Source: Paeniglutamicibacter antarcticus_C
Lineage (GTDB): Bacteria > Actinomycetota > Actinomycetes > Actinomycetales > Micrococcaceae
Direction: 5' to 3'
NCBI RefSeq assembly: GCF_039544305.1
Contig: NZ_BAABLK010000093.1
Span: forward strand, 1-64,000
Length of the DNA stretch: 64,000 bases
In this document: in pieces, positions 9,494 to 16,837 of the stretch
Layout of the letters: every line of letters begins with the position of its first letter
Position numbering within the stretch: position 1 is the stretch's first letter
Made by a program: the position numbers and the translations under genes
Notes under the pieces: generated by a model
Told to the model about the DNA's origin: nothing
The model's database searches: none
Seen by the model: the letters and a program-made list of their open reading frames with translations, nothing else

Positions 9494-9787
9494 CGTTCCG
9501 CCTTATGTTTGTGGTCCCCAAGGGCAAGGGCATGGGCCTTCGCCTCGCAAAGACCTACCTCTACGCCTTAATGTTAACGATGCCTCGCCAGTATTCAAGG
9601 CCGGAGGTTCCCGGTTCCCCAGGATGCCTCGAAAGCGACAGCGACAGCGAAGGGGAAGCGGATACATTGAAAGCTGTTCGAAGAAGTTGACGCTGTCCGG
9701 CTCGTGACCGCTCTTGTGACCGGATTCCGTGCCCCCGGATACTGGATGCAGCTACCCGAGTAGGGGAAGTCAGGTAAACCCGTTTCC
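9494..9787. other. Intergenic region, nothing recognised
   Basis: This lies between the divergent amidotransferase and the 9823 membrane-protein gene. No convincing coding frame or RNA gene was seen. It ends at the promoter described at 9788. Confidence 0.4.
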
Positions 9788-9815
9788 TTGACAGGTCGCC
9801 CACCATTGCTAGTGT
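9788..9815 (+). promoter_or_regulatory. Promoter for a leaderless membrane-protein gene
   Basis: A perfect TTGACA -35 box (9788-9793) is separated by 16 bp from TAGTGT (9810-9815). The ATG of the next gene begins at 9823, 7 nt after the -10 box, so transcription would begin at or one base before the start codon. Confidence 0.6.
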
Positions 9816-9822
9816 AGGCACC

Positions 9823-10665
9823 ATGTCGGCCGACGACGTTTCAGACCTGCCCAGGGGGAACGTCCGTGTCCAAAAAGCTTCAGTTATTTGGTCGGTTGCG
9901 GCAGCCTGCTTGCTGCTTGGCTCAGCCGTGCTTCAGTTTCTGGCCTCACTCCAACGCTGGGTCGTGTTCCGCGGATCGTTTGGGCCCGAGGATGTCTCCG
10001 CTGAAGACCATCGCTTTGACTACGACTTCCCCAGTGAACCGTGGGAGAGCATCGGGACTGCGGCACAGTTCTTCGGTGTGGGCACTTTCCTTCAGGCACT
10101 CGGCGTCTTGGCCATTGCGTTCGGCGTCCTTCTCCTGTCGGGTGAGGCAGGACCTCGCAGCGACCTCATCTCCGTCGTCGAGATGCTCCTTGCCGCAATT
10201 GTCGCCGCTTCTTTCGGGTTTTACGGAGCTCATGCCCTGGTCTCGGGCGTCACGGATGTTCCTTCTCCGCTGCAATACTCATGGGTGTCGGGGTTGCTCG
10301 GGTTTCCCGCGTTGATTGCCCTCGGTTGGCTTTGGCGGCGCAAGTCGCGTGCCGCAACGAACGCATGCGTGTTCCTGATCGGATCAACCTTAGGGGGATA
10401 CGTTGTTGCCAGCACCTTGATCGCACCGATCTTCGCCGGCTATGTATCCCACGACACGACTCCGTGGAGGGAGACGGTTGTTGCGGTGTCGACGGCAATC
10501 GCGGGTATCACAATGCTTTGCGCGGTCGGGATGGCTGATCAACGCCTGGTCACCACCTATCATCGAATCCGTCAATCCGTATTGATCGTTCGCGGGTGGG
10601 CAGTGGTCCGTTTTCGGTGTGGTTTTGGGTCTGGTCCTCCGGTAAAAGGACCACCCAAAGTGTAA
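9823..10665 (+). CDS. Hypothetical multi-pass membrane protein
   Basis: I do not recognise a named family. The 280-residue product has about five to six hydrophobic segments: an N-terminal one around AACLLLGSAVLQFLA, then VGTFLQALGVLAIAFGVLL, the segment at VVEMLLAAIVAASFGFYG, LLGFPALIALGWLW, FLIGSTLGGYVVAS and VAVSTAIAGITMLCAVG. An acidic/aromatic extracytoplasmic-like loop follows the first helix. The stop codon TAA ends at 10665, the first base of the dif-like site, and the last codons run through a small hairpin (arms 10632-10638 and 10647-10653) that could serve as its terminator. The C-terminal 20 or so residues may therefore be poorly conserved. Confidence 0.6.
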   Translation: MSADDVSDLPRGNVRVQKASVIWSVAAACLLLGSAVLQFLASLQRWVVFRGSFGPEDVSAEDHRFDYDFPSEPWESIGTAAQFFGVGTFLQALGVLAIAFGVLLLSGEAGPRSDLISVVEMLLAAIVAASFGFYGAHALVSGVTDVPSPLQYSWVSGLLGFPALIALGWLWRRKSRAATNACVFLIGSTLGGYVVASTLIAPIFAGYVSHDTTPWRETVVAVSTAIAGITMLCAVGMADQRLVTTYHRIRQSVLIVRGWAVVRFRCGFGSGPPVKGPPKV

Positions 10666-10692
10666 GTTGACATAATGTAGATTATCGGCGAA
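10665..10692 (-). other. dif: Candidate dif site (XerC/XerD recombination site)
   Basis: This 28-bp site has the 11-6-11 layout of dif. Read on the minus strand, one arm is TTCGCCGATAA (10692-10682), the central six bases are at 10681-10676, and the other arm is TTATGTCAACT (10675-10665). The inner parts of the arms (GATAA and TTATG) form the usual imperfect palindrome. From memory this agrees closely with the dif sequences reported for actinobacteria, whose XerD-side arm is TTATGTCAA-like. XerCD would resolve chromosome dimers here under FtsK control, which places the replication terminus in this window. It is intergenic, immediately after the stop codon of the 9823 gene. Confidence 0.8.
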
Positions 10693-10714
10693 TTAACCAG
10701 TCTTCGGAAAGCAC

Positions 10715-10912
10715 CTAAACCAGGCACTTGCTGCCGTCGCGCTCTATCGCCAAATCCCCCGTGGATTGACTCCGGATCGATGTCCCGACGCCGGCCTGCA
10801 CTTTCGCGAGATGATTTTCGTCGACGACGCCACCGGGCCAGGGCTCGCCACCTCGATCGCTCCAGAACCATCCCAGCCAAAGCCCGGAGTACCCATCCAC
10901 TTCATGGAGCAT
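10715..10912 (-). CDS. Doubtful small open frame between two dif-like sites
   Basis: A 65-codon frame from ATG 10912 contains several tryptophans and glycines (YSGLWLGWFW, GGEPWPGG). It stays open about 16 codons upstream of the ATG to near the second dif-like site. It resembles no family that I recognise. It lies wholly inside the 258-bp segment between the dif site and the degenerate copy, so it could be the remaining end of a cargo gene of a Xer-integrated element. It may equally be chance. Confidence 0.2.
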   Translation of the reverse strand: MLHEVDGYSGLWLGWFWSDRGGEPWPGGVVDENHLAKVQAGVGTSIRSQSTGDLAIERDGSKCLV

Positions 10913-10950
10913 TCCGGGAATTCCGGATGGTGCCTCCCAGACTAATACTT

Positions 10951-10978
10951 GGTTGACATAACTACGTATCGCGAAATT
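10951..10978 (-). other. Degenerate second dif-like site
   Basis: On the plus strand, GGTTGACATAA (10951-10961) matches 10 of 11 bases of the XerD-side arm of the dif site at 10665, in the same orientation. The following bases, CTACGTATCGCGAA, resemble the centre and other arm of dif if one or two bases are missing. The two sites are 286 bp apart. A direct repeat with one degraded arm is what integration of a Xer-exploiting element next to dif leaves behind. The match could also be accidental. Confidence 0.45.
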
Positions 10979-11015
10979 CTGAACGTTGCATAGTTATTCA
11001 GGGAAACTCGGGGGT

Positions 11016-11987
11016 ATGCCACACAGTCATTCCGGCCCAGTCGTCTGCGGAATCCCCGGAACAGCAGACCGCCTCCTGCAGGATCTCAGTCTCGGCATCC
11101 ACCGGAAAGCGGCCAGCGAAGGATTGGCCCTTGATCCCCAACAGATCCACACCATTGAATTGCTGACCCGGAACGCTGCCCGGTTCCTGGAAAATGGCGA
11201 CTATTCCCCTTCTGGCACGCACCAGCGCCGTCGACCCGACTATCGGCACCTTGCTGGAGGACGTCGGAGTGGTGTGCTTCGACGAGTTCCACCGCAGAGA
11301 CTCCGGTGATGCCAGGGTGCTGGCGCGGGTGCTGAATGTCATTGTCGACAACGCGATCCTTCTGGTCACGACCTCGAACTATCCACCGGAAGAGCTCTTG
11401 GCCAACGAGTACCACCATCACTTGGTCCGCCCGACGATAGCCGCCATCCGCCAGCACATGGAAGTCCACGAGCTCGACGCCAGACGGGACTACCGAACCA
11501 TCACCGTTTCTGACGCGGACCGTCGGGGATACAACAGGGAATCATCTTGGCCGCACCTGGGCCAAGGCAACTTCAGCAGATCGGCCTGAACGAACCTTTG
11601 CCCGGGGAAACGGTGATCCTGAAGCCGACCAGCCATGAAATCTTAAGCCTGCAGGCCATCCATGGCATGCTTAGCTTTAAATTCAGTGACCTCTGCGAAC
11701 CGTCAACCGCTACGCTCGACTATCTGGAATTATCCAACAGCTACGATCATTGGGTCATCTCAGGAAATCCGGATGCGGAGACGATGACCGCGTTTGGATT
11801 GCGCCGCCTGGCCAAACTCATCGACGTGCTTTATGACAGGGAGATCAGGTTGGATTTGCTGGTCACAGCCGATTCCATGGCCTCGCTGCACCACTTGCCA
11901 CCATCGGATGCCGCACGATTGACCAGTCGCTTGAACGCATTGCAATCCCCCGCAACTAGCCCCGACACCGAAAGTGCCACAGCATGA
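11016..11987 (+). pseudogene. Decayed ZapE/AFG1-like ATPase
   Basis: Three pieces in two frames match successive parts of the ZapE (AFG1-like) P-loop ATPase family. The first, from ATG 11016, gives the N-terminal helix region (up to TRNAARFLEN). A second, in another frame from about 11194, gives the Walker B block VVCFDEFHRRDSGDA and the sensor block LLVTTSNYPPEELL. A third, after a frameshift near 11560-11590, gives the C-terminal blocks FSDLCEPSTATLDYLEL and LIDVLYDREIRLDLL. The Walker A segment normally found between the first two pieces (GxxGxGKT type) is absent, which implies an internal deletion of several dozen codons. ATP binding cannot be retained. Its last codons overlap the deformylase ATG by 4 bp, a relic of translational coupling. 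Confidence 0.85.
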
Positions 11988-12661
11988 GCCCCGAAGCAAA
12001 GAAGGACCCCAAAGCCAACGAAACTACCCAGTACTCACCTGATTGGATCCGTGAGGAAGTCAGCAGGCTCGTCGAGCTCCATGAATCGGGGACGATGCCT
12101 TCCATTGTGCAGCTCGGGCACCCGGTGCTCAGGATGCAAGCCGTGGACCACGCAGAGCAGTTGGGTGAAAAGCTCTTGCGCCGCTTTCTCGACACCATGA
12201 AAGCGGTGATGCTCGATGCCCCGGGGGTCGGACTGGCCGCACCGCAGCTCGGCGTCCCCTTGCGGATCGCGGTCCTGGAAGATCTTTACGAAACCAGCCC
12301 GGAAATCGCAGCGGCAAGGCAACGAGAACCGCTGGAATATCTTGAGATCATCAACCCCCGCTATTACCCTGTCGGGGAACGCATGGCAGAGTTCTACGAA
12401 GGTTGTCTCTCGTTCAACGGCTACCAAGGGGTGGTGGTTCGCCCGTCCGATATCACCACGAGCTTCACCGACGTCTATGGCAGAGCCCGTGAGCGATTGT
12501 TTTCGGGATGGCAGGCCCGGATCTTCCAACACGAAACAGACCACTTGGACGGCATCGTATATATCGACAAGGCACTGAGCCGTTCGCTGTGCTCGAGCCT
12601 CGAGTATGCGCGTTGGGCCAATCCCGACGTGGACCAGGCCCGCAGAGGACTGGACTTCTAG
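11984..12661 (+). CDS. def: Peptide deformylase
   Basis: Removes the N-terminal formyl group from nascent proteins using a divalent metal. All three family motifs are visible: GVGLAAPQ (residues 81-88), EGCLS (139-143, with the metal-binding Cys) and HETDH (183-187, metal-binding histidines and catalytic Glu). At 225 residues it has an N-terminal extension of about 40 residues, as is common in actinobacteria. The ATG at 11984 overlaps the end of the decayed ATPase gene by 4 bp (ATGA). Confidence 0.95.
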   Translation: MSPEAKKDPKANETTQYSPDWIREEVSRLVELHESGTMPSIVQLGHPVLRMQAVDHAEQLGEKLLRRFLDTMKAVMLDAPGVGLAAPQLGVPLRIAVLEDLYETSPEIAAARQREPLEYLEIINPRYYPVGERMAEFYEGCLSFNGYQGVVVRPSDITTSFTDVYGRARERLFSGWQARIFQHETDHLDGIVYIDKALSRSLCSSLEYARWANPDVDQARRGLDF

Positions 12662-12963
12662 ACCTCCATCTTGCAGCCCAGCCCGAACTCCCGGATCACC
12701 CACCTGGAAACTGCGGTGCACAAACTGCTGGCGTGCAGGAGGAACTGTCCATGATTTCCGCAGGCCGTGTTTCCGTTTAGTTTGCGCGGCCAAGAACTCT
12801 CATTCGTGCAGTAACCGGAATGCGTGCACGGATTCTGCAGGGAGCTGTGAGGCACGGTGTCCGGCGGCGTGCAGCACGGGGCGCCGATACAGTGGTTGGT
12901 AGGTCTTGTCACCGCGGTTTCCCGGAGTCGACCTGTCGAACTCCGCCCAGAATAAGGACTTAC
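12662..12963. other. Intergenic region upstream of the rRNA methyltransferase
   Basis: No gene was recognised. It ends with AAGGA at about 12954, the ribosome site for the GTG at 12964. The reading frame of the next gene stays open through part of it but without family resemblance. Confidence 0.4.
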
Positions 12964-13881
12964 GTGCAGCAGCAAACACCTCTCGACCGAACCCTGCGCT
13001 GCCCTGTCTGCCAACTGGGGCTCTCGTTGGATCGGCAACAGGGAAGTCCGGCGCATCTGGGTTGTCCTGCGGGGCACCGTTTTGATGCAGCCAAACAAGG
13101 CTATTTCAATCTGCTTTCGGGCAAGGGCACCAACTTCACCCAAGACGGTGCCCAGATGGTCGCGGCACGGGCATCCTTCCTGGATGCAGGGCACTACGAG
13201 TCCTTGGCCGAAGCCCTTGGACACCGCGTGCGGACAGTGCTTCGTGGATACGAGCATCCCAGCGTCCTGGACGCCGGTGCCGGCACCGGGTACTACCTCC
13301 GCCAGGTGCTCCAGGCACTGCCCGGCACCACGGCACCCAGCGCGGTCGCCTTGGACATTTCGCGCTATGCCATGCGCAGGGCAGCGAAGGTTCCCAACAC
13401 CGTGGCGCTGGTATGGGACCTCTGGAGGGACTTGCCGCTTCAGGACGGGGCCTTTGATGTGTTGCTTAATATCTTTTCCCCGCACAACGGGACCGAGTTC
13501 GCCCGGGTGCTTCGCCCGGGCGGAACGGCTTTGGTTGTCACTCCGCTGCCCGAACACCTTGCGGAAGGAGCAGGCTCCCTTGGCTTGCTGGGAATCGCCG
13601 CCGACAAGGCAGCCGGCGTGGTGGCTGCAATGGGGGAAGAGTTCATCCTCACTGCCACTGAGGAGGTAAGAATCCCGTTGGTGCTCGATCCCCCGGCGGC
13701 TTTCGAGCTGGCCATGATGGGCCCTGCCGGACATCACCTGAATCCGGAGGCATTACGCAACCGACTCTCGGATGCTGGTAACGCAACTCTTGTCACCGCG
13801 GCGTTCCGTATACAGGAATTCCGAAAAGTCGATGAAAACCGGATTCAGGCCAACTTGGAGGGCCTCTCATCGTCCGGATGA
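12964..13881 (+). CDS. 23S rRNA (guanine-N1)-methyltransferase, RlmA family
   Basis: Methylates N1 of a guanine in hairpin 35 of 23S rRNA. Members are RlmA(I) for G745 and RlmA(II)/TlrB for G748; which one cannot be told here. A zinc-binding knuckle opens the protein (Cys13, Cys16, Cys34, His38 in CPVC and CPAGH), followed by the RlmA-typical KQGYFNLL and the SAM-binding loop VLDAGAGTGYY. Length is 305 residues. The start is GTG at 12964 with AAGGA 6 nt upstream. Family members of the TlrB type give tylosin resistance, so a macrolide link is possible but not shown. Confidence 0.88.
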   Translation: MQQQTPLDRTLRCPVCQLGLSLDRQQGSPAHLGCPAGHRFDAAKQGYFNLLSGKGTNFTQDGAQMVAARASFLDAGHYESLAEALGHRVRTVLRGYEHPSVLDAGAGTGYYLRQVLQALPGTTAPSAVALDISRYAMRRAAKVPNTVALVWDLWRDLPLQDGAFDVLLNIFSPHNGTEFARVLRPGGTALVVTPLPEHLAEGAGSLGLLGIAADKAAGVVAAMGEEFILTATEEVRIPLVLDPPAAFELAMMGPAGHHLNPEALRNRLSDAGNATLVTAAFRIQEFRKVDENRIQANLEGLSSSG

Positions 13882-13995
13882 GGCCCGAAGCACGAACATC
13901 CTCCCTTGTGCTGACTCTTATCAACATGCACATCGGGCAAAATGGGTGGTGTGAGGTTGGAGTTTATCCAGCACATAAGGATTTGAGGGGGAATC

Positions 13996-14463
13996 ATGAC
14001 TGAATGGCTAGTAGCCAACGCGTGGGTGGTTTGGCTGGCGGTCTTCCTTCTGCTGGCCATCATCGAAATGATTTCCCTTGACCTGTACTTCATCATGCTC
14101 GGTGTCGGGGCACTGGGCGGGGTGACAGTTGCCCTCCTAGGCGGGGAATTCTGGCTGCAGATAGTAGCCTTCTCCATCGTGTCCCTGCTCATGATCATGT
14201 TGGTCAGGCCAATCGCCCTGCGGCATCTGCGCAAGGATCCAGAAGCATTGCGAACCAACGTCGATCGGCTGATCGGGGAAGACGCCTTGGTCCTGGAGCC
14301 CACCTCGCGGATGAACGGCCGGGCCAAGATCGGCGGGGAAACATGGTCCGCGCGCTCCGATGACGACGCGCCGCTTCAACCCGGAACATACGGCTCAGTG
14401 GTCCGCATTGAGGGGGCGACGGCCTACATCACCCTGCGGACCAAGATGCCCGGTCTGGACTAA
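13996..14463 (+). CDS. NfeD-like membrane protein
   Basis: A 155-residue short NfeD-family protein. Two to three hydrophobic segments occupy residues 9-80, followed by a C-terminal OB-fold domain (from about LIGEDALVLEP, with RAKIGGETWSA). Such proteins are paired with SPFH/stomatin proteins and are thought to help organise membrane microdomains. The pairing is seen here, with the SPFH gene starting 59 bp downstream. The ribosome site GAGGGGG is 6 nt before ATG 13996. Confidence 0.87.
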   Translation: MTEWLVANAWVVWLAVFLLLAIIEMISLDLYFIMLGVGALGGVTVALLGGEFWLQIVAFSIVSLLMIMLVRPIALRHLRKDPEALRTNVDRLIGEDALVLEPTSRMNGRAKIGGETWSARSDDDAPLQPGTYGSVVRIEGATAYITLRTKMPGLD

Positions 14464-14522
14464 AGACTTCAACACAGGATTATGGCGCATGGAACATGGC
14501 GCCCCAACGAAAGAGAGAAGAG

Positions 14523-15458
14523 ATGGAAACATCGGGTCTAGGCATAACAGTCGTCCTGGTTGTACTGGCAATCTTCGTGATCCTCGTGCTGCTTCGTGCA
14601 GTGCGTATCATTCCCCAGGCACGGGCCGGCATCGTGGAACGGTTGGGCAAGTACCACCGCACCCTGCTTCCCGGACTAACGATCTTGATTCCGTTTGTCG
14701 ATCGTTTGTTGCCGATACTGGATCTTCGTGAACAGGTTGTCAGCTTCCCGCCGCAGCCGGTGATTACGGAAGACAACCTGGTGGTCTCCATCGACACCGT
14801 GGTTTACTTCCAGATCACCGAGCCAAAAGCCGCCACGTACGAGATCGCGAACTACATCATGGCCGTGGAGCAATTGACCACGACCACGCTGCGAAACGTG
14901 GTTGGTGGACTCAACCTCGAAGAGGCACTGACCAGCCGTGACCGGATCAACGGTCAGCTGCGAGGAGTCCTTGACGAGGCCACCGGAAAATGGGGCATCC
15001 GTGTCTCACGCGTGGAGCTCAAGGCCATCGATCCACCACTGTCGATCCAAGATTCCATGGAGAAGCAGATGCGTGCCGAACGTGACCGCCGTGCTGCGAT
15101 CCTTACCGCCGAAGGCACCAAGCAGTCAGCGATCCTGACGGCCGAGGGCCAGCGCCAGGCGTCGATCCTCAACGCCGAAGGCGATGCCAAGGCATCCATC
15201 CTGCGCGCGGACGGTGAAGCCCAGGCCATCCAGAAGGTCTTTGATGCGATTCACGCGGGCAAGCCGGACCAAAAGCTGCTGGCTTACCAGTACCTCCAGA
15301 CCCTTCCGAAGATTGCTGAGGGCTCGTCCAACAAGCTGTGGATCATCCCCAGCGAAGTCGGTGAGGCACTTAAAGGAATCGGTGGAGCGCTGGGGAACCT
15401 CACCGATGGTTCCGAAGGCGACGAGAAGCCTGAAGGCAGCAGCACTACGCTGATGTAA
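14523..15458 (+). CDS. SPFH/Band 7 (stomatin/QmcA-like) protein
   Basis: One N-terminal membrane helix (about residues 5-27) is followed by the SPFH/prohibitin domain (VRIIPQARAGIVERLGKY through the SRVELKAID block) and a coiled coil built from a repeated pattern of the type ILTAEGxxQ, ILNAEGDAK, ILRADGEAQ. Such proteins form large membrane-associated rings. The 311-residue product begins at METSGL (14523), preceded by GAGAGAAG. An upstream in-frame ATG at 14496 adds 9 residues. It forms an operon with the NfeD gene and ends at a strong hairpin. Confidence 0.9.
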   Translation: METSGLGITVVLVVLAIFVILVLLRAVRIIPQARAGIVERLGKYHRTLLPGLTILIPFVDRLLPILDLREQVVSFPPQPVITEDNLVVSIDTVVYFQITEPKAATYEIANYIMAVEQLTTTTLRNVVGGLNLEEALTSRDRINGQLRGVLDEATGKWGIRVSRVELKAIDPPLSIQDSMEKQMRAERDRRAAILTAEGTKQSAILTAEGQRQASILNAEGDAKASILRADGEAQAIQKVFDAIHAGKPDQKLLAYQYLQTLPKIAEGSSNKLWIIPSEVGEALKGIGGALGNLTDGSEGDEKPEGSSTTLM

Positions 15459-15484
15459 TGTACCGCGTTCCAAGCGGATAGTTC

Positions 15485-15522
15485 GCGGGCGGGCGACCTC
15501 ACAGCAGAGGTCGCCCGCCCGC
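15485..15522 (+). terminator. Hairpin terminator of the NfeD-SPFH operon
   Basis: A perfect 15-bp GC-rich inverted repeat (15485-15499 and 15508-15522) with an 8-nt loop begins 27 bp after the SPFH stop codon. No U-tract follows. Confidence 0.65.
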
Positions 15523-15639
15523 GTCGCGCGGGGGACGTACAATGGAAACTTCGAGACTTGCGACCACGGGAATTATTGGATGCCCCGAGGCGTTGATTTC
15601 GGTAGAAGAACCCGTATGTAATCGCAGTAGGGAGACAAT

Positions 15640-16011
15640 ATGAGCGATCGCAGCCTGCGAGGAATGCGCCTTGGCGCGCAAAGCATGGAAACTGAGGCCG
15701 GCGTTGAGCCGGCAGCGCGCCAGCGAGTTGAATATCGTTGTGAAGACGGCGAGCAAGTGTTTGTGATCATGGCGGCCGAGGCAGACATCCCGGCAACATG
15801 GATGTCAAAGACCGGCAAGGTTGCCAAGCTGGTCAATGGTGAAGCAGAGCCAGCGGTGACCAACGAAAAGCCGGTGCGTACGCACTGGGACATGCTTCTC
15901 GAGCGCCGTTCAATGGAAGAGCTAGATACGATCTTGAAGGATCGACTGGCGAAGCTGCGCGCAGCCCGTGGCGCGGCCAAGGCGGCAGCCGAAGCTGCTG
16001 CCAAGAGCTAG
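15640..16011 (+). CDS. rbpA: RNA polymerase-binding protein RbpA
   Basis: Actinobacterial transcription activator that binds the principal sigma factor and RNA polymerase beta-prime and stabilises open promoter complexes. The protein begins MSDRSLRG, like known RbpA. The N-terminal tail and RbpA core domain (about residues 25-75) are followed by the sigma-interacting domain, identified by RTHWDMLLERRS and EELDTILKDRL. It has an alanine/lysine-rich C-terminal tail not seen in the mycobacterial protein. Length is 123 residues. Only one Cys (YRCEDGE) remains in the core, so zinc binding as in Streptomyces RbpA looks unlikely. Confidence 0.95.
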   Translation: MSDRSLRGMRLGAQSMETEAGVEPAARQRVEYRCEDGEQVFVIMAAEADIPATWMSKTGKVAKLVNGEAEPAVTNEKPVRTHWDMLLERRSMEELDTILKDRLAKLRAARGAAKAAAEAAAKS

Positions 16012-16029
16012 TAAACAGCTACTGACTCA

Positions 16030-16075
16030 ATACGGTAGGGGCCCGAATGGATATCCATTCGGGCCCCTACCGTAT
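16030..16075. terminator. 46-bp perfect palindrome, bidirectional terminator
   Basis: The whole segment is a perfect palindrome centred at 16052/16053. It starts 19 bp after the rbpA stop and ends 34 bp before the ppm1 stop on the other strand. Convergent placement and symmetry indicate a terminator for both genes. Confidence 0.8.
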
Positions 16076-16108
16076 CTAGTAGCACTACCGCGAGCCACGG
16101 TAAGGACG

Positions 16109-16837
16109 CTACTTGCGGTTGGTGAGTTTCTTCCACCGTGCGCTAAGGCTCCACTTGGTCACGTTCATCATTGCTTCAACCACGATATTGCCGCTCATCT
16201 TCGAAACGCCAAGCTCTCGCTCGACGAATGTGATCGGAACCTCAACGATCTTCTTTCCCAGCTGTGCGACGCGGAATGTCATGTCCACCTGGAAGCCGTA
16301 ACCTACCGACTCGATGGCATTGAAGTCCAGTGCTTCGAGGGTCTCGCGACCGAATGCACGGTATCCGGCGGTGATGTCACGCAGGTTCACTCCGAGCATG
16401 GTGCGGGAATAGAAGCTGCCCAGACGGGAAATCAACTTCCTGTGCAGCGGCCAGTTGACCACCGATCCTCCCCTGACCCAGCGCGAACCAATGACCAAAT
16501 CCGCGCCTTTGGGGATCTCCGCCAGCAGCAGCGGCAACTGTTCGGGCTGGTGGGAGCAGTCGGCATCCATCTCCACCAACACGTCGTAGCCTGCATCCAA
16601 CGCCCAGCGAAACCCGGCAAGGTAGGCGGCGCCCAGTCCTGCTTTGCCCTCGCGGTGCATGACGTGGACGGCCTTGTCCGCCTCCGCCATCTTATCGGCG
16701 AGGTCGCCGGTTCCATCCGGTGAGTTGTCGTCAACGATCAAGACATCCGAATCGGGCACCGCAGCGCGCAAGCGGCCCAAGAGGACGGGCAGCGATTCAA
16801 TCTCGTTGTAGGTCGGAATGATCGTGACTACGCGCAC
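16109..16837 (-). CDS. ppm1: Polyprenol monophosphomannose synthase
   Basis: GT2-family glycosyltransferase that transfers mannose from GDP-mannose to polyprenyl phosphate, giving the donor for lipomannan synthesis and protein mannosylation. Visible motifs are TIIPTYNE, VDDNSPDGTG and the DxD-type EMDADCSH, with the C-terminal VPITFVERELG block of the DPM1 family. This is the catalytic domain alone (242 residues), without the Lnt-like acyltransferase domain fused in M. tuberculosis Ppm1. I chose GTG 16837, which has AAAGGGA 7 nt upstream. The rbpA-ppm1 neighbourhood is conserved in actinobacteria. Confidence 0.9.
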   Translation of the reverse strand: MRVVTIIPTYNEIESLPVLLGRLRAAVPDSDVLIVDDNSPDGTGDLADKMAEADKAVHVMHREGKAGLGAAYLAGFRWALDAGYDVLVEMDADCSHQPEQLPLLLAEIPKGADLVIGSRWVRGGSVVNWPLHRKLISRLGSFYSRTMLGVNLRDITAGYRAFGRETLEALDFNAIESVGYGFQVDMTFRVAQLGKKIVEVPITFVERELGVSKMSGNIVVEAMMNVTKWSLSARWKKLTNRK

